From assembly GCA_013396995.1 (NCBI GenBank), contig VWZP01009168.1:186001-250000 (forward strand): 64,000 nt of DNA, given 5' to 3'. The DNA comes from Dicaeum eximium (lineage: Eukaryota > Chordata > Aves > Passeriformes > Dicaeidae). This document shows, in pieces, positions 35,901 to 46,475 of the stretch. The stretch's first letter is position 1. Every line of letters begins with the position of its first letter. Both the position numbers and the translations under genes were made by a program. The notes under the pieces were generated by a model that saw nothing but the letters and a program-made list of their open reading frames with translations, did not search any database and was not told the DNA's origin.

Positions 35901-37967
35901 ACAGTAGTGAGTCAACAACAATGGGTACATGACACTTACCTAGTGCTGTTTTTCTTCACCACACTTGTTGAAAGCAAGGGCTGAGGATTTCTACATTTCT
36001 CCTTTCATCAGCTGCATTATCCATATGGCCCACAGTTTGGGACAATCTGTCATGCTCTCCATTGTGTCTCCTACAATACCACTTTCCAGAGCAGTCTCAG
36101 TCCTGGTTGGAAGTATCTTTTGTTTTAAATTGAAATGTCAGTTTTGGAATGATAATGAAATAAACCACTGCCCTCTAGAAGCCTCTGTACTGAATGCAGC
36201 ATTAGGAGATGATTTTGTATTTTTTCAGAGCCACTTCCTTACAAATGGGTACCTGAGGTTGTCTCTATGTGAGCACTGAGATCATTATCCATAATGCAAT
36301 CCCTCTTCACACTGAACAGCAGCAGCTTTCCTCTTGAGGGTGTTAATGCTTATAAATGTTACAGTAAAGTTTCATGCTGCATCCATGTGAAAACATAATT
36401 ATATATAAAAATAATTCCATGGTTTTGGACTAGAACTTCACAAAACTTCAGTCTGAACTGATCCATTCTGCTAAATGGAAGAGTTTCAGCAAGATAATTT
36501 TAGAGCTAAAATAATGTTTTTTAATAAAAAGATAAAGGAGAGTTGGTGTAGCTCATGGCTGTGATGGATTCATAATATCTGGATCTGGGTATAGAGTGGG
36601 TTGCCTCAAACTGGCCAGTTAATGGAGTGCCAAGTTTTCTGGTCTAGGCTTTTCCATCCCATCCCATTTACTGGAACATTCAGGCTGCACAGCTGTTTTT
36701 GTATCTCTTGATGTCTTTTCTTCCGTTACCTTGAGTGTGGGAAAATTTACAAAAAGGAACAAAATCACAGTTCTTCCATCAAACCAACTCATTTTGGGGT
36801 CCTGTACATGTTTAGAGTCAAGGGAAAGTATCTGTTCACCCAGTGTTGGCATGCGGCTGATGAAAAGAGCTTTGTAAGTCCTTTCATGTCTTGTACATTT
36901 GGGGAAGGGAACGTGCTATCTGGCCCCAAATATCTGAGACAAATCATCTGATTTTTCTGAAATTCAGACAAGAAATCTATAGTGACACATTGTAACTCAA
37001 AAGAAAATAAAAATTACTGGATTGATTCCTTGCAGTTGTTAACTTGTTAAGTGTGTTGCATATCAAAACTACCAGCATCCAATAAATGCAGTTGGAAATT
37101 GCCAGTAATTCAGGAAGAGATGTGTCCATAACCCATTCAAACCACCCTGGCTGCTGCTTAGGTGTGGGGTTTTTTGGCAACTAAACCATTCCATAATTCC
37201 TTGGTAAAATCATAGTCCTGAATACCATTTACTGCATTTACTGCAGCTGCACCAAGATTTTACTTCTTTTCATCACAACAATGAAAAAAGTCACCTGTGT
37301 GGTATAAACTTGCAATACCTGCTCTGATGGAATGGGCTGGGTGGAAGCACTGGGGGTGGATGTGCTTTGTGCTCTGATCCTTCTGGGTAACACAGCAGTC
37401 TGCTGGAGAACTGCATGATAGAGTTACATTCTGGATGCTTGGCCTCTGCTTCACCCCCTCGGGACAAATCTTTGCTGCAAGTGCAGCTTGGATCAGGCCT
37501 GTGAAAGCTGATAGTGCATCAGGGCTCACCTACAATAGAGGTCTTACATGGGGACCTGGCCGTTCCTTTTCTGAAGCTGTCCTCTTCTTTTATTAATGGG
37601 ATGATGTGCTCATATTCATTTCTATATCTCATAAACCTCAAGCTATAATGACTTGGCTTATGAGGAGTTCATAATTCAGTGTCTAATGTTCTTGTGTGTA
37701 ACTCAAAGCCTCTGCTACTTCTGACTTTTGAGAAAATGATAGGCCAAACTAAGTGTCTCATTCTTTGCAGTAAAATGAGAGTGTACTAATTATTTATCAG
37801 TATCTTACCCTTAATTTGGCTGAAGAAAGAGCTGATTTCATAATACACAAAAGAGCTGTGTAGACACTAAAAACCATTATAGTCAGAAAGGTTCCACCCA
37901 GATGTAAGTGATAAGTCAGTTTTATATGACAGAAAAGCAGTAAATGCATGAATAGATTCCTAAAGCA

Positions 37968-37973
<6 letters not shown>

Positions 37974-38002
<29 letters not shown>

Positions 38003-38010
38003 TCTATATA
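37974..38010. repeat. AT dinucleotide microsatellite
   Basis: A run of about 14 AT units is followed by a second short ATATATAT block. Confidence 0.9.
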
Positions 38011-38164
38011 TATTTCCTCCTACTCATTGCCTTCTATAATGTTTATCCTAAATTCAGCTTTCAGAATATCTTTTAGAAAAACCCCAGTGTTATATAAACA
38101 AGTTATGTTGTCTGTTATGTTTGTTCTCTTCTAGGGATTCCATGGAGGTATTTTGTAAAGCAGA

Positions 38165-38220
38165 GGGGTGGTTTTTTGTTGTTGGGTTGGTTTTTTTTTG
38201 GGTTTTTTTTTTTTTTTTTA
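38165..38220. repeat. T/G-rich low-complexity tract
   Basis: T runs separated by GGG and GTTG, ending in an uninterrupted run of about 17 T. Similar shorter tracts are at 47582-47600 and 55928-55966. Confidence 0.85.
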
Positions 38221-40739
38221 GGTGCTCTGGCTTATTCTTTCCATGGATACCTAAAAGCACAGCTGGAACACCAGATGTGTGGTATTCACTCCTCAACCTC
38301 TGTAGCCTCTGAGCACCCCATATCAAGTCCTGGAGCAAGGGGTGAGGTGGAAGCAAATGGGGAAGGCATCTTCCAGTGGCAGCACTGCCCAGAAACACCC
38401 TGAGCAGGTGGGATCTGGCCCATTCCTGCAGTAGTTTATATCTAGGTTAGGATGGAAATGGCTGCAGGGCACCTTCGCTCCCTTTGTATTGAAAAGTTTC
38501 CCTTCTGCTTTGCTGAGCCTCAGCACAATAATCTTTGTCTGCAAACTTATTATAACACACCACTGAACCCAGACAGAAACTGGGAGGGAAGGATTTGAAT
38601 GCTTTAGCACGTTGAGTCTCTACAGAAATTGCTACATCTAGAGTTTGACTTTCAGAAGCGCAAGGAACTCACAACTTCTGGAGTGAGGGATGGCACAGGC
38701 ACAGGAATCAGGCACTAAAGCCATAGATTTCTTCTACTTTAAAATTACTGCCATTACATGTTTATCTCATTGCCCTGGGCTCAGTGGAAGAAATGAAACA
38801 CTTCTAGGGCATATTTTTTCATTCTAAAATAGACATCTAAATAGGTCACATGCATCACAACTTGTAAGTGCTGATATTTTGAAAACCCATTTTATTTCTA
38901 CCCTTCGGTTTAGCATTAGCAGCATTACCTCATTACTGTGCTCATAGCTGGCAGTATCTTCTTTTCTAGAGCCAATGGTCCTGTGATGTAACTTGTTCAA
39001 ACCACTTGCCTATATCAAAACAATGTTTTCAGTGAGGCTGGAGCTACAGGTAACCTCAGTCAAGATAATCCATTTCCCATTGTTCCCAGGAACCCTTATT
39101 AAAGGGAAATTATGTCGCCACGAGGTGCTAGAGCAAAACAATTTTTCAGCAAAACCCAAAAGTTTGTAATTGTATAGTTAATAATGCATTATTTAGGGAT
39201 GCATTTTAGAGTTATGGTGATTACTCTTAAGTTTTTGGCAGACTTTTATAACTGTAATGCATAATTACAACACAATGATTCTTTCTGCCACATCTAAGCA
39301 CACTTAGCCCATGTTCTTGGAAACTTGCCGGTAGGCTTAAGAATAATTGTACTCTAAATGTTTGGTAATTAATGTGCCTAGTCCAAAAATTACATGTAAA
39401 AATTTGAAATCAAAAGAGTAATAACACTTAATTCTCTTATAGTTAACCTTCCAGTTATTTGAATGAGTGCTAATTAGATCTAAAAACCATAAGCATACTT
39501 TTACAGTAATTATAATGATGATTATGTTGTAATTACAGTTGCAACAGCATAATGAGATTTACTTGTTAACCACTTCAGTCCTTCAGGTAGTGCACATGAA
39601 GCAGCTGTTGAGCAAAAATTCCCATAGAACTTACCCAGAGGGCCAAGGAGGTGCTGGCTGTGACTGCTCTGGAGCTGTGTTAAATGCCCAGAGGTCACAG
39701 AGAGAATTGGAGACCATCACAGAAGCACACAGCTAAGAGCATTTTCGGGAAAGGAGAGCGTTTGATCATGTCAAAACGCTCCCCGAAAACCTCCCCGTGT
39801 CAGAAGGGGAAGGTAAAACTGCTCATGTCTAGCAACAACCTGTGAGCCACAGCTTTGGCACTCCTGAAACAGGCTCGGGGCAGAAGTGCAGGAAGACACT
39901 TCCCGAGGGGAGGAGGACACAAAGTCCCTCCAGGCAGGGATGGGGATGAGGAGGAGATGCCTTTGACCCCTTCACCTCCGCCTGTCCCCTCCTGTGCCGG
40001 CACTCCCTCCCTTCGTGCCTTTTGGCTGTGTCAGGACTTTCTACAGGTGTCACCTCCTGCTCAGGGCTGCTGTACGGTGCCCTCTGAGTCACGCAAGGAA
40101 TGCAGGGCGAAGGAAAGGGAGTAGGGATGACACCGGCGTGCCAGCAGTAGGCTGAGCCTTTGGAACTATTCTCCCATGCTCCACCCAGCAAATCATTGCC
40201 CTCCTGTCCCCCCTCTACAACCAGCACCCCGAGGGACAGGCCGAGAAATAGTTATGGGACCCAAACATTCCCATTCCTCTGCTCCTGAGCTCCATCAGCA
40301 GTGGTCACATCACAGGTGCTTCTCTCACCTGGGTGTTCAGTTTTGGCTTCTGTACCACCTTGTACCACACACAGGGCAGGGGCTGCTGAGGCAAAGCTCT
40401 GCTTTTCTTCCCATTCCTTGGTTGATCCAACAGCCAGTGCTCAGGTTCTTTGTCTCTTACCTTTCTTAGCAATAACACTATTAGGATTTTGAGCAGCTAG
40501 AGGCAGGACAAACACACTTCAGAAAAGCAGAAAAAAACATCACTGTTGCTTAAAGCAACGAAACCAGCCCTGCTGCAGGACTTCCTTCTTCCCTGTCCCT
40601 GGTGCTCCCAGCTGTAGAATAAGGAAGGGAACAACAGAAACGCTGAAAACGGGGAAGAACAGAATTATTTGCTCAGAGACTGATCCTGCCGTAGGTACCA
40701 GGAGCTTGTCTCCTCCCCTGTGAGTTTAACCCCACCCTC

Positions 40740-41069
40740 TGTTTTTTTATGCTCTGGGCTATTTTGGGCAGGCAGCGAGGGCTGCAGCTCTGACAGATGA
40801 GGATACTGTACCGCAGCACAGCAGCACTTGTTGCTCTGAAGAACTCCGGTAACAGGGACTGCTCCTCTGCTGCCTGTCTTTTCTTAATTATTATTAACTT
40901 AATTATCTGCAAACTTGTTTACTCCTCTGCTTTCGAGCTTTATCATTCCAAGTCATGTTTTAAGAGCTTTGTGGGAGCGGTTGAGAAGGGAAACTCACAC
41001 GCCTTGCAGTTGAAACCTCCTTTTGCTACTTAATATCAAGAGATCAGCTGGTCACCTAAGGGGTGAAAA
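40740..41069 (+). promoter_or_regulatory. CLIC5: Probable CLIC5A promoter and 5' UTR
   Basis: The 330 bp before the CLIC5A ATG hold a T-rich, TATA-like stretch (TTTTTTATGC, about 40743-40752). A CArG-like GCTATTTTGG follows near 40758-40767, one mismatch from the SRF consensus. The sequence after it, with CAGCAGCACTTG, would be 5' UTR. Motifs are visible; promoter function is inferred. Confidence 0.4.
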
Positions 41070-41132
41070 ATGACAGACTCTGTTGCTGCTAATGGGGAAG
41101 GAAAGGACCCTGAAATTGAGCTCTTTGTGAAG
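41070..41132 (+). CDS. CLIC5: CLIC5 short-isoform first coding exon (CLIC5A)
   Basis: These 21 codons begin MTDS and end DPEIELFVK, then the donor GTAAGC at 41133. The peptide is nearly identical to the N-terminus of vertebrate CLIC5A. The short form is the chloride intracellular channel-like protein that associates with ezrin and actin in stereocilia, podocytes and other microvillar structures. The common exon 2, carrying the CPFSQR redox motif, is not found before position 64000, so the gene is cut by the right edge. The ATG follows GAAAA. Confidence 0.95.
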
Positions 41133-41957
41133 GTAAGCTGCGCTGTGAACTGGACACTGGTGTGACTCTCGGATCGGCTCAGCTTCTACTGAATAATCAA
41201 ACTTTAATTTTCTGGCGCTGAGCGGAAGCGGTGCTGTGACAGCCTGTTATCTCTCGTACACACGCTTGCTCTGCTTTCTTCTTCGTGACATTGGGATTAG
41301 GTAATGTTGTGGAGGGAGAGTCAGAGTTCCTGTGTTTTATTGTTAATTCTCTCCTCGTGAGTTTGTTCTGTTATTCTTAGCCTGCTGCCTGCAATGTACT
41401 GTGTCCTAACTTTAGACTTGAAGCTGTAGGCTTCAGGTTTTGCTCTGTGAATCCTGACTTGCTTTTCCATTTTTGGGAAGAGCTGGGGGGTACCAGGACT
41501 TGGTACCTCAGCAGAGGCTGTCAGGTCTGAAATGCTGATGGACCATAAAATGATAAGGATTTAGAGAAGCTGTCAGTCTTCTGATTATTCACTGCAATAC
41601 TTCTCTTTTTTAAAACCAATAAAAACTTAATCAGTTTTTACTGTTGGTTTCCTCAGACTGAAACTAATTCTGATTTTATAGAAAGGAACAGGAAGCAATT
41701 TAATGGAAATAGAGAAAAATGACTACACCTTTTATGGGGCAGTGTTTCAGAATGTTTCAAGTTGTGTATGACTGTTGGTCTTGGGCTGTGAAAACCTTAC
41801 CAGTAAAATCAGTGGCACAGTTGAAACTCATGATACCTACAACCTTAATAGCAAACTTCATACAAACTCTGTCTCAGTGAAGAGCTCAGATTTTTTGATG
41901 GGGTGTTTTAAAGCCTCTACACATGTTGAGGCTGAGATCCCCTATGCCCATGTAAAA

Positions 41958-42115
41958 TCATGGAATGGCTTGGTTTGGAAGGAACCTTAAAGATCATCTT
42001 GCTTCAATCCCCCTGCCGTGGGCAGGTGCATCTTACACTAGACCAGGTAACTTAAAATCTTACCCAGCTTGGCCTGGAACACTTGCAGGTGTTTGGTCTC
42101 TCTGAGCCTAATCCA
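41958..42115 (-). mobile_element. CR1 LINE 3' fragment, antisense
   Basis: It begins TCATGGAATGGCTTGGTTTG, then GGAACCTTAAAGATCATC, CCCCCTGCCGTGGGCAGG, CACTAGACCAGG and CTTGGCCTGGAACACTTGC. It is about 0.8 kb inside the intron after the CLIC5A first exon. Confidence 0.93.
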
Positions 42116-43229
42116 TTCCTGTAAATCCATTGGGTTATTATTAATGCATGGGAGTTGCCTCAGACCCTTAGCAAACAGAGCCCTGAATGATTAGGAAAGC
42201 AAATTCCAACCCCTCCCTTCTGTCAAGATGAGAGTATGTAATTGCTTTGTACTCCCTGATGGATATTTTGGGCTGTAAGTTGAAATGTCAGCCACATCCA
42301 TGATGTGTATACATGGCCTCTTCACACATCTTCCAAAACCAGTCAGTTCAGGTGCTGTGACTGAGCCAGCAGTGAGGTCTTCTTCCATAGCAAACAGATT
42401 TGACAAGAATTTCAGGTTCATAAGAGCCCCGTAGATCCTTTTTACAGAGAGCTTAATGTACTAAAAGGGACCAGCATGAGTCCATACAGCCAGATACCTC
42501 ACCTCTTACAAGTTGTTTCTACCAAACCGAGTTTAATGGAGATGTTTATGGGCTAAAAAATAGGTTTGTGATGTTGTCTGGCACTCTGTCATCAGCCAAA
42601 TGTGTGCTGGAATGGAAATCTGTAGCTACTGATTTGTATTAGGGCTCGCACTATTTCACTGAGTCTGACACGGATGTTTGTGATATGTGGTTCTTTGGCT
42701 GCATCAGCTGTTAAAGTGAAGGTCATTGCTCAGATTCATTGTGTGAATCTCTGGATCCATAAGATACTGGGGAAAATGAGCACTGCATCAAACCAGCCAT
42801 GCCACCACCTGAAGATTTATAGCTCCAGAAAGAACATTTTTAGTAATGTGACTTCCTACATAATGCATATTGCAGAATTGCATAGAGATTCACATAAAAC
42901 TCAGAGCTGGAACAGAAGAATTAATTGGTATCTTCCTGGAGACTTTCAATTTAGGTTGAAAAATTGCAATTCTTGATGTTTCGGAAAGGTGCCATTAATT
43001 TAATTAAAAGTTTAAAAGGTTCTATAGTAAAGCATGTGACCAGAGTATTAAATTATACACCTCAGAAGTTCAAAATTAAAAAGAGAACATCAAAAGAAGA
43101 GACAAGCTGAAAGCTGAAAAATAGGAGAATGTATGAGAATCATGAACAGGTGAAAACTTTTCTGGAGGGTGACTGCAAAGAATAGGATATTAGTAAGGGG
43201 AGGTAAACGGAAGGCTGACCCAGGAGACA

Positions 43230-43375
43230 CTCTGCAAAGAAGAAGATACTTATTTCTGTCTGTTTTAAGGCAGGAAAGAACAGAAAAGCGGTAACTTCTG
43301 GAGGACCGTGAGATACTGGGACAAGTGGCAAATGTAAATATACCGGACCACACTTGAGGCAAGTTGTAACAGCAG
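43230..43375 (+). repeat. Unclassified interspersed repeat, copy A
   Basis: It shares with 45668-45821 the blocks TTTTAAGGCAGGAAAGAACA, GAGATACTGGGACAAGTGGC and ACCACACTTGAGGCAAGTT, in the same order and orientation. Similarity stops at both edges. Family not recognised. Confidence 0.75.
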
Positions 43376-44830
43376 GGGATGTTGGGATCAATGAGCAATA
43401 CCTCATTTGATTTTTATAGAGGTGATACTTAACCCAAGGAAAAGAGTTCTGTCCTGCATCCCTGAAGCAACACACAGAAAGTACAGAGATAACTGAGAAA
43501 ATGTAGGGCAGTAGATGTGACCTGGTGGAAACTGTATCTTCCACAAGCCCAAAAAAACCAGAAAGGGCTGTTTTTCACCAGCCACAGTGTCCCTAATAAA
43601 AGCATTTTCTGTCTCAGGTTAAAAAAAGAAAGGTGTTACACAATTGCTCTATTTCCTTTCGCTGTTTATCAACCAGGAGTGCAGGAGCCTCAGACAGAGA
43701 AGCAGGGAGCAGGGCTGTAACCAAAAGAGCTGCTCTGTAACCTAATGCAGGTTGGCTCAGGATCTCCTGAGCACAGACAGGCTGGGCACCACCAGGACAC
43801 AGCTGAGCTGCTGTGGCAGGGACAGGTTAGGTGGTTATCACACATATTTGTTGTCATCCCCATTGATTTCACTTGTTTTCTAACGGTGCCCTAACCTGGA
43901 TCTGTGAGGTATTTTTTTGTGAACAAGTGTTTGTTCTTGCAAGGTGCGTGTTTGAGAGCAAACCCCCCCCAAATCTGGGGCAGGACACAAGGATGGTGAG
44001 AGTGGTGAGGTCTGCCAGGGAGGTGGTGCTGCCTTGATCAGATGTGCAGCTTGTGTGAGCAGGCCTTTGCTGAACTTTGCTGAAACTCTCCAGCAGCAAC
44101 TCCCTCTCTAAACTTGTTTGACAGGGAGTTGGAGGAGGCTGCCAAAGAGAAAGGTTTGATGCGTGGTGTCGTGAGACGCTGGCAGCGGCAGCGTGGGGAA
44201 GGGAACTTTGGGAGGCAGCGCTTGCTCTGTGCTTAACCCAGCTTCTTGTAACTCGGGCTAATTTCGATCCTCTGTGTGCTGGAGAAGCAAAGTGCTTCTG
44301 TACAAATGACAATGACACCCTGATGGAAGATATATTTAGCTTTTCCTGGCAATCTTGCGCCTGTATGCGTGAACATAATGACAAAATTGAAATAGTGCTC
44401 CTTTTACGTAAAGTAATACAATTAAAGTCCATAAGGGAGGACCACAGGACTTCTTTCTGTTTGCAATGGAAACAGGTGTTTGGATGTACATTCCTTCCCT
44501 TTCAGGATTAGAGTAGTACCTAATATCAATAGTTAATTTAAAGGTAGATGGATTGTACCCATGGAAAACAAAACATGATGCAGAGAAGACTGCATTGCAG
44601 TCTAAAAAGCAAACAAACACACAAGTGGACCAAGGTACATTTAATTTTAAAAACCTTCCTGCTTTAGAAACACTCTATAACAAGATATATCTTAACCCAT
44701 GTTTCTGATAGTGGAAAGATGGTGATATCATGGTGGTAGGAGAATGTGTGGTAAGCTGGCAGGCAGCTACTTCTAGAAGGAGTCACTGTTGTGGCACTGA
44801 TGGATTAATACTGGCGGTATGTTCATCAGT

Positions 44831-45386
44831 GTCCTGGGCTGCACCAAAATCAGAGAGACCAGTTGGTCGAGAGAGGTGATTCTGCCTTTCTGCTCCACTC
44901 TTTTGAGACCCCACCTGCACTGCTACAGGCTCTGGGCTCCTCAGCAGAAGGAAGATGTGAACCCACAGGGATGAGTCCAGAAGAGGCCACTAATTGGATC
45001 ACAGGGCTGGAACACCTCTGCTATGAAAACAGCTTGGAGAAGAGAAAGCTCCAGGAAAACCTTCTATACCTAAACCTTATAGAACCTTCCAGTACCTACA
45101 GGGGGCTAGAGAGGGACCTTCCACAAGAGCCAATAGGATAAAGGGGGATGGCTTTAAGCTAAAGGAGGGTAGGTTTATACTAGAATTTAGGAAGAAACTC
45201 TGTGTGTAAGGGTAGTGACATCCTGGGACAGGTTCTCTGAAGTTGTGAATCCCTGACAGTGTTCAAGACCAGGCTGGCTGGAGCTCTGAGCAGCCTGGTA
45301 CTGTGGAAGGTGTCCCTGTCCTTGGCAAGGGAGTTGGAATGACACGATCTTTAAGGTCCCTTGCAACCCAAACCATTCTAGGGTTA
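44831..45386 (+). mobile_element. CR1 LINE fragment, sense, about 0.55 kb
   Basis: It has GAGAGGTGATTCTGCC, GGCTCTGGGCTCCTCAGCAG, a CCAGAAGAGGCCAC variant, CCTTCCAGTACCTACAGGGG and a 3' part with GGTGTCCCTGTCCTTGGCAA and ACCCAAACCATTCTAGG. It is a 5'-truncated copy with many substitutions. Confidence 0.9.
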
Positions 45387-45667
45387 GGTGAGCAACAGCT
45401 TTTGCTTAAAATGTGTAAGGCTTTACTTCTCAAAGTGTTCACTCAGAGTCACACTGAACGCCCTTCTAGGGAAAATGTGAAGGTAAGGCAGGTGTACAAA
45501 TCAAAAGAGACCTCAGAGGCCTTGAACTTCCACAGTCTCTGTTTCAGACATTTAACATGTCCCCATCTTCCAGCTGCCTGGGCCCATTAGGATTATGTCT
45601 AAAAGTGATGGCAAGATTTTGTACCAAACTTACTGTCCTGAATGAATGGGTCAGTCAGAGAGCCTGG

Positions 45668-45821
45668 CTCTGCAAAGGAGAAGATTCTTATTCTGCCTGT
45701 TTTAAGGCAGGAAAGAACAGAAAAGTGGTAATTTCTGGAGAATGGTGAGATACTGGGACAAGTGGCAATATAATATATGGTAAATATACTAGACCACACT
45801 TGAGGCAAGTTCTAACAGCAG
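45668..45821 (+). repeat. Unclassified interspersed repeat, copy B
   Basis: This is the partner of 43230-43375, about 2.4 kb downstream, with a small TATAATA-type insertion and scattered substitutions. The minus-strand frames of both copies translate to similar peptides only because the DNA is related. Confidence 0.75.
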
Positions 45822-45965
45822 TTCTGCCAGGACAGAGCAGTCATCAACAGCAGTGTGCTCCATCAAAGTCCCAGGAGCTGTTGCTCTCAGGAAGGTGTTG
45901 CTGCCCCTCTTGTGGACACAATTATCCCAGAAATTATCTCAGGGAGGAGCAAATCAAGTGCTTTG

Positions 45966-46475
45966 TTTCTCTTTCTTTCTTTCTTTCTTTCTTCCTTCCT
46001 TCCTTTCTTTCTTCCTTCCTTTCTCTCTTTCTTTCTTTCTCTCTTTCTTTCTTTCTCTCTTTCTTTCTTTCTCTCTTTCTTTCTTTCTCTCTTTCTTTCT
46101 TTCTCTCTTTCTTTCTTTCTCTCTTTCTTTCTTTCTCTCTTTCTTTCTTTCTCTCTTTCTTTCTTTCTCTCTTTCTTTCTTTCTCTCTTTCTTTCTTTCT
46201 CTCTTTCTTTCTTTCTCTCTTTCTTTCTTTCTCTCTTTCTTTCTTTCTCTCTTTCTTTCTTTCTCTCTTTCTTTCTTTCTCTCTTTCTTTCTTTCTCTCT
46301 TTCTTTCTTTCTCTCTTTCTTTCTTTCTCTCTTTCTTTCTTTCTCTCTTTCTTTCTTTCTCTCTTTCTTTCTTTCTCTCTTTCTTTCTTTCTCTCTTTCT
46401 TTCTTTCTCTCTTTCTTTCTTTCTCTCTTTCTTTCTTTCTCTCTTTCTTTCTTTTCTTTCTTTCTTTTTTTTTTT
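45966..46475. repeat. Polypyrimidine satellite with 16-bp period
   Basis: The tract is almost pure C/T on the plus strand. From about 46021 to 46450 the unit TTTCTTTCTTTCTCTC repeats some 27 times nearly perfectly, after a less regular TTTC/TTCC lead-in. It ends in a T run. Long open frames on both strands (Phe/Ser/Leu one way, Lys/Glu/Arg the other) are by-products, because no stop codon can form within it. Confidence 0.97.

Larger units (their letters stand above)
22749..41069 (+). other. CLIC5: CLIC5 long-form intron upstream of CLIC5A exon
   Basis: About 18.3 kb. It contains two CR1 copies at 25.6-26.7 kb, a 24-bp palindrome at 24572, a cluster of CRE-like sites at 30846-30880, the TATA promoter candidate at 32.7 kb, the AT microsatellite at 38 kb and a mildly GC-rich part at 39.7-40.3 kb. 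No other coding exon is recognised. Confidence 0.7.
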
